A stretch of DNA of 64,000 bases from contig NC_018584.1 of the NCBI RefSeq assembly GCF_000307025.1, positions 2,504,501-2,568,500 on the forward strand. The letters run 5' to 3'. Under the pieces are notes generated by a model that saw nothing but the letters and a program-made list of their open reading frames with translations, did not search any database and was not told the DNA's origin. Numbering within the stretch: position 1 is the first letter of the stretch; every line of letters begins with the position of its first letter. A program made the translations under genes and the position numbers. This document shows positions 44,542 to 55,021 of the stretch, one piece after another. The DNA comes from Listeria monocytogenes ATCC 19117 (lineage in GTDB: Bacteria; Bacillota; Bacilli; Lactobacillales; Listeriaceae).

Positions 44542-45930
44542 TTATGAAATATTCACCTGAAATTTACAATTAAATCTTAAACTGCAAACTTCTAAATAGG
44601 CTATACTAGTTGTTTTCCACCTCTTCAAAAAACGATACTTTGCGATAGCTCTTCTTGAAACTTGAATTTCTTTTTCTGCGAGCATATCTACTATCTTTTG
44701 ATCGGAGAGTGGTTTTAATTTATCTTCTGCTGCTACAAATTCTTGTACTAGCTTTTTGATAGTTGTACTTGAAATATCACCTGTGTTTTCGTTCTCGGAA
44801 GATTTCTTTTGTAAACCGGATGCAAAGAAGCGTTTTAATTCGTACACACCATTCGTTGTTTCCATGTATTTTCCATTCACCGCACGGCTCACGGTTGATT
44901 CATGTACACCAAGCTCTTCCGCTACTTCTTTTAAGGTTAATGGTTGTAAATGCGCGGAATTATCTAGGAAATAAGCTTTCTGATGATTGACAATCGCCTC
45001 TCCAACTCTTTGCAAGGTGTTTTCGCGTTGTTCGATGCCTTTTTTTATCCAATCAAATTCGCCGGCTTTTTCGCGTAGAAATTGGGCGACGTCTTTTTCT
45101 TCGGTTGCTCGCATCGTTTCGTAGTATGCTTCTTGGAAACGCACTTGTGGCAGAAATTGTTTTGCTAGTGAAACAGCAAATTCATCTTCGTGTTGGAGTA
45201 AAATTAAATCCGGGACAACATATTGAACGCGTTCAGACTCAAATTCAGAACCCGGCTTTGGATTTAAGGTTTGAATGTAGTCGGAAACTTCTTGAATGTC
45301 TTGCAAGCTAACATCCATTTCTGCAGCGATTTTCTTCCATTTTTTCTCTGCAAATTCCGTGAAGAATTTTTGGATAACGTCATAGGCAATATAAGGAGCA
45401 TCCGGCGAGCGTTCGATCTGTAGTAAAATGCATTCACGCGCATCTCTTGCCCCAACGCCGGCTGGCTCCATGCTTTGCAAGATTTCTAGGCCTTCTAACA
45501 CACTAGAATCATCCATTAAAAGCGCCGCACTGACATCTTTCAAATCTATTTGTAAATAACCATTGTCATTTAAGCTTTCTATTAAATATAAGACGATAAT
45601 TTTTTGTGTTTGCGTTACATCCATTAAATGTAGCTGTTCTTTTAGCGCATCGGCTAACGTCAGCTTATTGTCAGCTATTTGTTCTAGCCAATCTGTATCA
45701 TCAGAACTTCCAGCGCTTTTTCGACTACTGTAAGAAAAGTCTGTTGCAAAATCCGAGCCTGGAATCACTTCAATTAATGGGTTCTCGAGTGCTTTATCTT
45801 CTAAAAATGCCACTAGATCAGCCGTTGCAAATTGAAGCATTGCAATAGACTGGGACAATTGTTGCGTCATATTTAATTTCTGCGACTGCTTTTGTTGTTG
45901 CTTTTGGACGAAATTAGATTCTAAACGCAC
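44542..45930 (-). CDS. sigL: RNA polymerase sigma-54 factor with atypical C-terminus
   Basis: This is a sigma-54 factor of 462 aa. The N-terminal Gln-rich activator region (residues 1-50, LNMTQQLSQSIAMLQ), core-binding region, HTH (LTLKEVAEELGVHESTVSRAVNGKYMETTNGVYELKRFF) and RpoN box (ISRRAIAKYR) are present. After the RpoN box the protein continues for 29 unusual residues (FLKRWKTTS...). A one-base change in a six-T tract just after the box would instead end it at EEVENN. The start is GTG at 45930 behind GGAGG. It controls PTS mannose permeases with enhancer proteins in Listeria. Confidence 0.9.
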   Translation of the reverse strand: MRLESNFVQKQQQKQSQKLNMTQQLSQSIAMLQFATADLVAFLEDKALENPLIEVIPGSDFATDFSYSSRKSAGSSDDTDWLEQIADNKLTLADALKEQLHLMDVTQTQKIIVLYLIESLNDNGYLQIDLKDVSAALLMDDSSVLEGLEILQSMEPAGVGARDARECILLQIERSPDAPYIAYDVIQKFFTEFAEKKWKKIAAEMDVSLQDIQEVSDYIQTLNPKPGSEFESERVQYVVPDLILLQHEDEFAVSLAKQFLPQVRFQEAYYETMRATEEKDVAQFLREKAGEFDWIKKGIEQRENTLQRVGEAIVNHQKAYFLDNSAHLQPLTLKEVAEELGVHESTVSRAVNGKYMETTNGVYELKRFFASGLQKKSSENENTGDISSTTIKKLVQEFVAAEDKLKPLSDQKIVDMLAEKEIQVSRRAIAKYRFLKRWKTTSIAYLEVCSLRFNCKFQVNIS

Positions 45931-46089
45931 ATTAAAACCTCCATTAAAAATTCGTCTGATATACCTTATACCAAACTAAATTCCATTTATTGTCTTCATT
46001 ATAACATGCCATTTTTCAAATTACAGCAGATTCTCTTTGTTCTATTTCAAAAAAAGTCCAAGCACTTCTTACAGTGCTTGGACTTTCGT

Positions 46090-47034
<945 letters not shown>

Positions 47035-47094
47035 TTAGATACATCTATTATATACTTTTCAGAGGAATAGACAAGAGATTTTTCAAAGTCGTTT

Positions 47095-49257
47095 TCATTT
47101 TGTCATCTTATGCTGTTTACCTGGCCAGAACGCCCATTTTCCAAGGAGCACAGTAATTGATGGAACTAGGAACGGGCGGACGATGAAGGTATCGAGTAGG
47201 ACACCAATTGCCGTAATTAAGCCAAATTGTACTAAGAGCTGAATTGGCAGTGTAGTTAGGACTCCGAAAGTTCCTGCTAAAATTAAACCAGCAGACGTGA
47301 TAACCCCGCCAGTTTGGCCAACACCTTCTGTAATCGCTTTTCTAAGTGGCATTTTCTTGCTGTTTTTCCAAATACTAGAAATCATAAAGATATTGTAATC
47401 TTCCCCGAGTGCGACGATGAAAACAAAGGCATAGAGAGGAATTAAGCCAGAAATCGCCTCTACTCCCATCGCGTAATGAATGATGACCCAACCAAGGCCG
47501 AGCGCTCCAACGAAGGACAAGAGAACTGTAGCGACTAAGTAAAGCATTGCTGTAATCGAGCGCAAGTAGCATAAAAGTAAAATCGCAATCAAAGCGATAA
47601 CAAGCGGAATAATCACTTTTTCATCGTGCTCTGTCACCGCGCGATCATCATATTGTGTCGCAGTTTGTCCCGCAATATATACGTCATTTCCTTTGTCGGC
47701 TGCGGCACGTACTTTTGGAACGACATCCATTGCTTCATTGCTATAAGGGTTATCTTTTAAAATAAGTGTATATTTTTGATAACCTTTGCTTCGTTCTGGA
47801 CCAGTCACTGAAGCCACTCCATCCACATTTTCAAGCGAACTCTTCATTGATTCTTTGGAGTTTACCACTACTTCCATTGGCGCAAGCATACCGGCACCAA
47901 AATGATCACTAATTAAGGTAAATCCTTCCCGAGATGGCATATCTTCTGGGAACGTTGAAAGTGTGTCATACGTGTATTTCACCTGAGTTGTAAAAATCCC
48001 ACATCCAATTAAAATAATCAATGTGATGATTAAAATTCGTACAGGATGTTTCGCAGACATTTCACCAATTTTATGCCAAAAACGGTTTTCTTTGTGGTGT
48101 TTTGGTGTTTTGCCTTTTTTCTTCGCGCGTGTTTCTTCCATTTCTACGGTTCTTGGGACAAATGGCCAGAATGACACACGACCGAATATGCCTAGAAGTG
48201 CTGGGACAAGTGTTAGCGAGGAAATCATCATAATGAAAATCGCTAAACTAAATGGTACGGCGAAATTGTGGAATGAACCATATTCTGCTGCTAATAATAG
48301 AAGTAGTGCGGCCATTACGGTCAATCCACTAAGTGCAATTGCGCCGGCTGTTCCGCTAAATGCTTCTTTAAATGCTTGGAATCTGTTTTTCTCTGTGTGC
48401 AGATGGCTGCGGAATCTGGATATTAAGAATAAACAATAATCCGTTCCGGCGCCAAATAGTAATACGGTCATTATCGAGAGCCCTTGTGAGCCATATGTGA
48501 TAATACCTTCTTTCGCGAGTAACCCAAGAATCGGCGTAATTACTAAGTAGGCAAAACCGACTGCAATCAAAGGAATTAACGCTAAAATTGGCGAACGATA
48601 AATTACTAGTAAAAAGACTAAAACAAGTAGTACTGTTCCGATTAGCAGCGAAACGTCCGCATCTTTAAATAGTCCACTCGCATCCACGCTAATACCAGCC
48701 GGTCCAGTTGTCCGAGCAACAAGCGCATCATCAGCAGATACTTTCTGTGCAAATGGATTTTCTCCAATGGTTGTTTTAGCCGCTGATTCAAGTTGCTTGA
48801 AGCTCTCTGTTAGTTGATCTGAAGTCGCACTGTCTTTCATAATAACGGTTTGAATAAAAGTAGTTCCGTCTTTAGAAACTTGTTGTTTGAGCGCCACGGG
48901 TGGCATTTTATCGTAAGGAACCGCCATTTTTTGATAGTCTACCGGGTTTTCGGTCAATTCTTTGCTGTATTTTTGAATATTAACTAAGTCTTCGGTTGTT
49001 AAACCAGTTGAACGATACCAAGTGATAAGCGCTGGTACCCCGTCCGTTCCAGCAAATTTGTCGTCAATGAGTTTTTGGGCGACAACAGAAGGCTCTGAAT
49101 TCGGTAAATCTTTCGCAGCGTCATCTTTGTAATCAGCTGCTTTTGGAAAGAAAAACTGTAAAATAATAATTGCGATAATCCAAATACCTAATGTTATAAA
49201 CCGGCCTTTCTTGCCACCAACCCCACTGGCAATTTTACTTAAAAATCCATCTTTCAT
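47095..49257 (-). CDS. MMPL-family RND exporter
   Basis: This is a 720-aa membrane transporter with two homologous halves, each with an N-terminal helix, a large extracellular domain and five helices (about 11-12 TM in total). The first half shows LLFGAGTDYCLFLISRFR and the second FIVALGEDYNIFMISSIW, the paired Asp-Tyr proton-relay motifs of MMPL/YdgH proteins. It probably exports lipids, surfactants or drugs. The start MKDGFLSK at 49257 follows AAGGGGG. The TetR gene immediately upstream is the likely repressor. Confidence 0.92.
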   Translation of the reverse strand: MKDGFLSKIASGVGGKKGRFITLGIWIIAIIILQFFFPKAADYKDDAAKDLPNSEPSVVAQKLIDDKFAGTDGVPALITWYRSTGLTTEDLVNIQKYSKELTENPVDYQKMAVPYDKMPPVALKQQVSKDGTTFIQTVIMKDSATSDQLTESFKQLESAAKTTIGENPFAQKVSADDALVARTTGPAGISVDASGLFKDADVSLLIGTVLLVLVFLLVIYRSPILALIPLIAVGFAYLVITPILGLLAKEGIITYGSQGLSIMTVLLFGAGTDYCLFLISRFRSHLHTEKNRFQAFKEAFSGTAGAIALSGLTVMAALLLLLAAEYGSFHNFAVPFSLAIFIMMISSLTLVPALLGIFGRVSFWPFVPRTVEMEETRAKKKGKTPKHHKENRFWHKIGEMSAKHPVRILIITLIILIGCGIFTTQVKYTYDTLSTFPEDMPSREGFTLISDHFGAGMLAPMEVVVNSKESMKSSLENVDGVASVTGPERSKGYQKYTLILKDNPYSNEAMDVVPKVRAAADKGNDVYIAGQTATQYDDRAVTEHDEKVIIPLVIALIAILLLCYLRSITAMLYLVATVLLSFVGALGLGWVIIHYAMGVEAISGLIPLYAFVFIVALGEDYNIFMISSIWKNSKKMPLRKAITEGVGQTGGVITSAGLILAGTFGVLTTLPIQLLVQFGLITAIGVLLDTFIVRPFLVPSITVLLGKWAFWPGKQHKMTK

Positions 49258-49336
49258 TATAAATCCCCCTTTAGTTTGCTTATTTTTTTCGTTTATCATT
49301 CGATAAGTGAAACACCAAAAAAAGAAGCACGCTAAA

Positions 49337-49948
49337 TTATACCTCTTTTTTACATATACCAAACATCATTAAGTTGATTAATTCATCAATTTGTTCTGTA
49401 GTCGTTTGCTTTTGCGCAAAGCTGCCTTTCCCAGAAAAAAGAGGGCTAATAGTGGACAAACAGTATCTCGCAGCAGTCTCAGCACTGACACCATCACGCA
49501 ATTCGCCAGCATTTTCTAGACGCTCAAAAAATAGTTGAAATGGTTCCAAATAGGTTTTTTGCCATAATTTATAAAGTAAAAATTGATTTTCTGGTTTCAT
49601 TTCATTAAGAATATCGTGAATCATTAATAGAATATTGGTTGGATGTTCCTCAATTAACATAATTAACATATCATGTAATTGTTCTTCTTTTGCTTTGGTC
49701 ACTTGCATAATTGGATGCATTTCCACTTGGATATTTTGCGTCAATTCACGAACCACTTCAATATATAGGGATTCTTTATCTTCAAAGTGGTGATATAGTG
49801 CCGGTTGGGTAATGTTGGCAATTTTAGCTATTTCTCTTGTTGAAACTGCCCGGTAACCCTTTTCCATAAATAAATCACGTGCTGTATCCAAAATTTTTCT
49901 TCTAGTTATTCCTAATTCTTCTGCCCGAGTCCGCTTCTTTTCCATCAT
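49337..49948 (-). CDS. TetR-family regulator
   Basis: This is a 203-aa repressor with an N-terminal HTH (ILDTARDLFMEKGYRAVSTREIAKIANITQPALYHHFEDKE) and a helical ligand domain. It lies 79 bp upstream of the MMPL exporter gene on the same strand, so it most likely regulates that operon. Three start codons are adjacent (GTG ATG ATG at 49951, 49948, 49945). The middle one has the best spacing to AAAGGTGG. Confidence 0.92.
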   Translation of the reverse strand: MMEKKRTRAEELGITRRKILDTARDLFMEKGYRAVSTREIAKIANITQPALYHHFEDKESLYIEVVRELTQNIQVEMHPIMQVTKAKEEQLHDMLIMLIEEHPTNILLMIHDILNEMKPENQFLLYKLWQKTYLEPFQLFFERLENAGELRDGVSAETAARYCLSTISPLFSGKGSFAQKQTTTEQIDELINLMMFGICKKEV

Positions 49949-49961
49949 CACCCCACCTTTC

Positions 49962-50360
49962 TTATTTTGTTGCAGTTAGTAATGGAAGGTTTTTATTAAT
50001 GAGCTTTTCTAGTGTTTCTTTATGCCATTTACGACCTAGAACACGCTTACTAACAAGATATTTTCCTTCCTCCAGCTCGCCTTCTTCGGTCACTGCACGA
50101 ATATATAACCGATAAACTAATTTCTTTTTCTCAAGCGCAATTTGCTGAACCGTTTCCCCATCCAAAAAGTGCATTTCCGCATCACTTAATTTAAATACAA
50201 ATGTAAAAATTCCCGCTTCCGTGAACGCGAGAATAAGCGAATGTCTCCCTCGCATATGGGGCCCTGCATATAAAAAATCAATCGTTTGAACGGTCAAATT
50301 ATTGTCAGCACTATATGTTCTTACTTCTTTTTCTAATCGGTCTTTCAAACTAGCAGCCAA
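49962..50360 (-). CDS. Hypothetical protein, 132 aa
   Basis: This soluble protein of unknown function has mixed alpha/beta content and ends KETLEKLINKNLPLL; no signal or membrane segment is present. The best start is TTG at 50360 (MAASLKDRLEKEV), eight bases behind GGGAGG. A longer ORF from 50462 has no ribosome site. It lies 13 bp upstream of the TetR gene on the same strand and could be the first gene of that operon. The central GRHSLILAFTEAGIFTFVF strands hint at a small beta-barrel domain. No family was recognised. Confidence 0.7.
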   Translation of the reverse strand: MAASLKDRLEKEVRTYSADNNLTVQTIDFLYAGPHMRGRHSLILAFTEAGIFTFVFKLSDAEMHFLDGETVQQIALEKKKLVYRLYIRAVTEEGELEEGKYLVSKRVLGRKWHKETLEKLINKNLPLLTATK

Positions 50361-50592
50361 AATAAGCGCCTCCCTTGCTGATTTATATTTTACCAGAAAA
50401 TGGCGGGTTGAAGTAGGGAAAGTTTTTTGATACTTAAAAAGGATTAAATTATTTCCCTTCATAATTCATAAAAAAGTCAAATCAAGTATTCTCTTCTTGA
50501 TTCATTCATGTTAATATCAATATTAGTGTTTATTAAGCGGGTATAAACGTTCTAACGATTATATAAATAATAAAGGGAAGTTGGTTTGCAAA

Positions 50593-50928
50593 ATGGGAGA
50601 ATTAGGTAATATCGAAACACGAAACGGGAGAACATCATTTTTTGACGGAGGTTTACTGCAATATATTGGTTGGACAATTCTTGGCACTTTGGTGACGATT
50701 TGTACGATTGGTATTTGCTATCCATGGGCTTTATGTATGGTTTATGGCTGGAAAATCAATCATACAGTTATTGAAGGAAGACGCTTGAAATTCCAAGGTT
50801 CTGCGGTTGGACTTTTTGGTCACTGGATTAAATGGCTCTTCCTAACAATCATTACTATCGGAATTTATGGTTTCTGGGTTTTCATTAAACTAGAAGATTG
50901 GAAAGTAAAAAATACGATTTTTAAATAA
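50593..50928 (+). CDS. DUF898 (YjgN-like) membrane protein
   Basis: This 111-aa protein has the DUF898 pattern: FFDGGLLQYIGW, then a helix, ICYPWALCMVYGWKINHTVIEGRRLKFQG, and a second helix pair ending IKLEDWKVKNT. It has two to three membrane helices, and function is unknown. The start is uncertain. The ATG at 50593 is 15 bases from AAAGGG, while the in-frame TTG at 50581 is almost on top of it. It is divergent from the TetR block and has its own terminator. Confidence 0.8.
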   Translation: MGELGNIETRNGRTSFFDGGLLQYIGWTILGTLVTICTIGICYPWALCMVYGWKINHTVIEGRRLKFQGSAVGLFGHWIKWLFLTIITIGIYGFWVFIKLEDWKVKNTIFK

Positions 50929-50933
50929 AATGA

Positions 50934-50979
50934 AAAAACATCTTACAACATGGCTTTTGCCAGATGTGGGATGTTTTTT
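50934..50979 (+). terminator. Terminator of the DUF898 gene
   Basis: AACATCTTACA pairs with TGTGGGATGTT (two G-U pairs) around a 16-base loop, followed by seven T. Confidence 0.85.
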
Positions 50980-50984
50980 TAGTA

Positions 50985-51056
50985 TGCCCTCGGAGGGAAT
51001 CGAACCCCCATTTTAAGAACCGGAATCTTACGTGCTATCCGTTGCACCACGAGGGC
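50985..51056 (-). tRNA. tRNA-Arg (CCG)
   Basis: The minus-strand acceptor arms GCCCTCG and CGAGGGC pair, the T loop is GGTTCGATTCC, and the anticodon loop TTCCGGT has CCG at the anticodon position, reading CGG (Arg). The discriminator base is A, and the CCA end is not encoded. The length is 72 nt. Confidence 0.95.
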
Positions 51057-51138
51057 TATATGTAGGCCAGAAATGCTTACCGTACGAATAATAATTATAG
51101 CGAAATTCGTAGTGTTTTACAAGTTTTATTTTAAATGA

Positions 51139-51170
51139 AGAAGCCAGCGCCTCCAAAGATTTGCTGGCTC
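51139..51170 (-). terminator. Terminator after the LPMO gene
   Basis: On the minus strand AGCCAGC pairs with GCTGGCT around a 14-base loop. The T run is interrupted (TCTTCATTT), so strength is moderate. Confidence 0.65.
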
Positions 51171-51175
51171 AAGTA

Positions 51176-52612
51176 TTAATTTAATAATGTCCAAATTGAT
51201 GAACTGTCAGGCTTCTCGCCTCGTACCCACCATTTCGCTTGGTATGTTTTTCCGTTATACGTAACTTTATCTCCGCCATTATAGGCTTTTTGAGCATTCC
51301 AGATTTGGATATCTCTACTTGCTGTTTGCCAAACATCACTTGTATCTGGAGTGTTCCCTTTTGTCCACCATTTCGCTGTATAAGCTACTCCGTTATAGTA
51401 AACTTGGTCACCTGCATGGTAAATTTGGTCCGATTTCCAGGTGTTCAGTGGATCTAGCGGTTTTGTTTTAATAGTGATTTCATTACTTACTAATGAACGA
51501 TTGCCAGATGTATCTACTGCATACACTTTATAATTATAGCTTGTATTGCTGGCTAATTTTGTATCTTCAAACATGTTTTTCGTGGATGTTGCAATTTTTG
51601 TATTGTTACGATAAATTTCATAATTTTTCACTTCTACATTATCTGTGGAGGCTTGCCAACAAAGAGCAATAGTTGTCTCCGTTTGTCCATGAGACATTAA
51701 ACTTTTTGGTGCAGTTGGTGCTTCATTATCTACTGCTGGGGCTTCTTTTGTCGTCACATCAATACTGTCGCTTAATGTAGATTTGTTTCCGGCGAAATCT
51801 TTTGCTCGAACAGTGTAAGTGTATGCGGTATTTGATTCTACAGCTGTATCCTCATAAGAAGCTGTTTGACTTTCTCCGAGTACTACGCCATCACGTAAAA
51901 TTTCATAACCTTTTATTCCTACGTTATCGGTAGAAACAGTCCAGGTCAAACTTACATTCTTAGCGGTAGTAGTTGCTGCTAAATTAGTCGGTTCTGTCGG
52001 CGCTTCGTTGTCAACAGCTGGTGCTACACTAGAATTAATAATGTTTGCATCAATTACTTGATAGAATGCATTTCCTGTATCAGCAATGTTCCAAACGCCC
52101 AAAATAACGTAGTATCCTGAACGATCATCTGGAATATTAATTTCTTGTTTTGTTAAAGCATTTGGTACGCTTCCATCCGCTTCAATCGTTGTGAGTGGCT
52201 CTAATGATGCTCTAGTTAACGGTTTATTTGGGTCCCAACCCTTTTTAGTAATAAAATATTGCCAGCTGCTTGTTCTGTGTGGCGCAGTTAATGTCCATTC
52301 TACAGTTAATGGGCCTGATTGTATATCTACTTTTGCCCAACGGTTTGCAGTTTGAGCGTCTAACAGTGAATATTTCCCACCGCCCGCAATACTCCCGTCA
52401 GCAGGTCCGCTTGCTGGAAATCCTTTTGGAGCCTCCACACTTTGTGGTTCATATTGTGCTGATCCAACCCCAACATTAATCCCTTTGTTGGCTAAATATA
52501 CACGACTTGCTGGTTTTGATATGTATCCATGAGCTGAAGCAGTTGTTTGAAAAAGAACTACAGCTAACGTAAACACCGCAAAAAACATTCCAATCTTCGT
52601 CATTTTCTTCAT
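51176..52612 (-). CDS. Secreted chitin-active lytic polysaccharide monooxygenase (AA10) with FnIII and CBM5
   Basis: This 478-aa copper enzyme oxidatively cleaves crystalline chitin. Signal peptide 1-27 is cleaved at ASA-H, so H28 becomes the N-terminal copper ligand; the second histidine-brace residue is H112 in TAPHRTSSW. The AA10 domain runs to about 200. Two fibronectin III domains (about 208-295 and 302-388) follow, then two CBM5/12 chitin-binding modules (about 392-435 and 437-478; WKSDQIYHAGDQVYYNG, AYNGGDKVTYNGKTYQAKWW). The start is MKKMTKIG at 52612 with ribosome site GGAAGG. It acts together with secreted chitinases; a virulence role is known for the L. monocytogenes homologue. Confidence 0.95.
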   Translation of the reverse strand: MKKMTKIGMFFAVFTLAVVLFQTTASAHGYISKPASRVYLANKGINVGVGSAQYEPQSVEAPKGFPASGPADGSIAGGGKYSLLDAQTANRWAKVDIQSGPLTVEWTLTAPHRTSSWQYFITKKGWDPNKPLTRASLEPLTTIEADGSVPNALTKQEINIPDDRSGYYVILGVWNIADTGNAFYQVIDANIINSSVAPAVDNEAPTEPTNLAATTTAKNVSLTWTVSTDNVGIKGYEILRDGVVLGESQTASYEDTAVESNTAYTYTVRAKDFAGNKSTLSDSIDVTTKEAPAVDNEAPTAPKSLMSHGQTETTIALCWQASTDNVEVKNYEIYRNNTKIATSTKNMFEDTKLASNTSYNYKVYAVDTSGNRSLVSNEITIKTKPLDPLNTWKSDQIYHAGDQVYYNGVAYTAKWWTKGNTPDTSDVWQTASRDIQIWNAQKAYNGGDKVTYNGKTYQAKWWVRGEKPDSSSIWTLLN

Positions 52613-52690
52613 GATGCACCTTCCTTTCAGCATAGTTCATTATACCTTTTTGTTAAATTTTATAGAAATAATTCGCCTCAGACTTTATCG

Positions 52691-52707
52691 TTTGACCTAG
52701 TTTGACC
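52691..52707. promoter_or_regulatory. CtsR operator
   Basis: TTTGACC-TAG-TTTGACC is a perfect direct heptad repeat matching the CtsR consensus (GGTCAAA-N3-GGTCAAA on the other strand). It overlaps the -35 of the clpP promoter, so CtsR should repress clpP outside stress. Confidence 0.96.
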
Positions 52708-52720
52708 ATTCGTGTATGAT
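52692..52720 (+). promoter_or_regulatory. clpP promoter
   Basis: TTGACC (52692-52697) is separated by 17 bp from TATGAT (52715-52720); the -35 is inside the first CtsR heptad. Confidence 0.85.
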
Positions 52721-52768
52721 ATAAACAAAGCTAATTTAAAATTCACATTTAACAGGAGGAATCTTGAT

Positions 52769-53365
52769 ATGAACTTAATTCCAACAGTAATCGAACAAAC
52801 TAGCCGCGGTGAACGTGCATACGACATTTATTCCCGTTTATTAAAAGACAGAATTATTATGTTAGGATCTGCAATTGATGATAACGTGGCGAATTCGATC
52901 GTTTCTCAATTACTCTTCTTAGATGCACAAGATCCTGAAAAAGATATTTTCCTATATATCAATTCACCAGGTGGAAGTATTTCAGCTGGTATGGCCATTT
53001 ACGATACAATGAATTTCGTTAAAGCGGACGTACAAACTATCGGCATGGGTATGGCAGCTTCCATGGGCTCATTCTTACTAACAGCTGGTGCAAATGGCAA
53101 ACGGTTTGCCTTGCCAAACGCTGAAATTATGATTCACCAACCACTTGGTGGCGCTCAAGGTCAAGCGACTGAAATCGAAATCGCTGCTCGCCACATTTTA
53201 AAAATCAAAGAACGTATGAATACGATTATGGCTGAGAAAACTGGTCAACCGTATGAAGTCATTGCTCGTGATACAGATCGTGATAATTTCATGACTGCAC
53301 AAGAAGCAAAAGATTACGGCTTAATTGATGATATCATCATTAACAAATCTGGCTTAAAAGGCTAA
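52769..53365 (+). CDS. clpP: ATP-dependent Clp protease proteolytic subunit
   Basis: This 198-aa serine peptidase forms the tetradecameric barrel used by ClpC, ClpX and ClpE. Ser98 is in [11 protein letters not shown], His is in MIHQPLGG and Asp is in TDRDNFM. It is needed for stress survival and virulence regulation in Listeria. The start is [10 protein letters not shown] at 52769 behind AGGAGG; earlier in-frame ATGs are in the promoter region. The gene is monocistronic, with a CtsR-controlled promoter and a strong terminator. Confidence 0.98.
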
Positions 53366-53367
53366 TA

Positions 53368-53408
53368 AAAAAAAAGAGGTTTTGCACAAAATGCAAAACC
53401 TCTTTTTT
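53368..53408. terminator. Bidirectional terminator, clpP and amino acid permease
   Basis: AAAAAGAGGTTTTGCA pairs perfectly with TGCAAAACCTCTTTTT with a four-base loop, between two convergent genes. Confidence 0.95.
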
Positions 53409-53413
53409 ATACC

Positions 53414-54805
53414 TTATTTTATACGAAGCGCTGAATGTTTTCTTCCGTAGAATGTATACACTAGTATTCCTATCACAAACCAAATACCGAATGCAATCCA
53501 TGTTGTTTTAGATAAGTTAATCATTAAATATACACAAAGCAAAAAGGAAAGTGCTGGTACTACTGGATAAAATGGCGTTCTAAATCCTTTTTGATTCAAG
53601 TCTGGATTTCTCCGTAAAAAGAAAATCCCAATAGAAACCATCGCAAAAGCAAACAACGTACCAATATTAATTAATTGTGCTAAATCTGCCATCGGTACAG
53701 TAGAAGCAATTAGTCCCATTACTGTCGCAAAAATCATCGTATTTCTCACAGGTGTATCATTTTTGCTTATTTTTGAGAACGATTTTGGTAATAATCCGTC
53801 ACGTCCCATTGCAAATAACAAGCGTGTACCACCATAAGACATAACAAGTACAACCGTTGTCATCCCAACAATCGCACCAACTGACAACAAGCCCGCAATC
53901 CAGTTTTGATTAATAGCTTGAAGCGCGAAAGCAACTGGTGCACTAACATCAACTAAATCCGTATAAGGAACAACCCCTGTAAGTACTGCAGAAAGTAAAA
54001 TATAAAGTAGTGTACAGATTGCCAGTGAAGAAATAATTCCTATTGGCATATTTTTTTGTGGATTTTTCACTTCTTCCGCGGCACTTGATACAGCATCAAA
54101 GCCGATATAAGCAAAGAAAACTGTGGAAGCTCCTGTAATGACTCCTTGTACACCAAACGGCAAGAACGGCGTCCAATTATCAGGTTTCACATAGAAAGCT
54201 CCTACTAAAATAAATAATACAACCACTGCAATTTTTACTAACACCATAATATTATTCACTCGTGTGGATTCACGAATACCAAAACTAAGTAAAATACCAA
54301 TTACCATAACTACTACAAATGCAAGTAAATCAAAATAGGTTCCGGCACTCGGGTCATAAGCTGAAGAAATCACCGTTGGAATATGTAAGTCAAATCCTGC
54401 TAGTAGACTCTTCATATAAGAAGACCAACCACTTGCGATTGCAGCAACAGCCAGACCATATTCTAAAATCAGCGACCACCCTAAAATCCATGCAACACCT
54501 TCCCCGAACACATGGTAACTGTAAGTATATGCGCTACCTGCGACTGGTAATTTAGAAGCAAATTCCGAATAACATAATGCCGCCAAACAGCAAGCAATTC
54601 CCGCAATAATAAAAGAAATAATAATTCCTGGTCCCGCAATGACAGAAGCTACCTGCCCTGGAAGAATAAATATCCCTCCCCCAACAACCGCTCCGACTCC
54701 AAGCATCGTTAAATCAAACGCTCCTAACGTTTTGTTCAGATGATGTTTATCTGTCGCTGGGTTATGAAAACTCTTTTTTCTGAAAAAAGAATTAACTTTC
54801 GTCAT
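53414..54805 (-). CDS. APC-family amino acid permease (YfnA-like)
   Basis: This 463-aa transporter has 12 predicted helices. The first helix has the substrate-binding GVGAVVGGGIFILPG; further APC motifs are IGFDAVSSAAEEVKNPQKNMP and GGTRLLFAMGRDGLLP. It resembles cationic/neutral amino acid transporters of the CAT subgroup. The ribosome site is GAAGGAGG. It has no adjacent metabolic gene, so the substrate is open. It is convergent with clpP and divergent from the LRR protein gene. Confidence 0.92.
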   Translation of the reverse strand: MTKVNSFFRKKSFHNPATDKHHLNKTLGAFDLTMLGVGAVVGGGIFILPGQVASVIAGPGIIISFIIAGIACCLAALCYSEFASKLPVAGSAYTYSYHVFGEGVAWILGWSLILEYGLAVAAIASGWSSYMKSLLAGFDLHIPTVISSAYDPSAGTYFDLLAFVVVMVIGILLSFGIRESTRVNNIMVLVKIAVVVLFILVGAFYVKPDNWTPFLPFGVQGVITGASTVFFAYIGFDAVSSAAEEVKNPQKNMPIGIISSLAICTLLYILLSAVLTGVVPYTDLVDVSAPVAFALQAINQNWIAGLLSVGAIVGMTTVVLVMSYGGTRLLFAMGRDGLLPKSFSKISKNDTPVRNTMIFATVMGLIASTVPMADLAQLINIGTLFAFAMVSIGIFFLRRNPDLNQKGFRTPFYPVVPALSFLLCVYLMINLSKTTWIAFGIWFVIGILVYTFYGRKHSALRIK

Positions 54806-55021
54806 AAAAATTCCTCCTTCTTAAATTCCAATTTTCAGTTAATTTATATGTGTATTTTTAAACTAACTTGAAAACTATTATTCATAGTACCATAAATAGA
54901 TTGAAAAATATACAACATTTGTAGATTTTCGTACAAAAAATGTTCATATATGGTGTAAATATTTTTTCTTGGTTTTTTCGTGTTATCCTTTAGACCTCTA
55001 AAAAAGAAAGGACTGAATACA

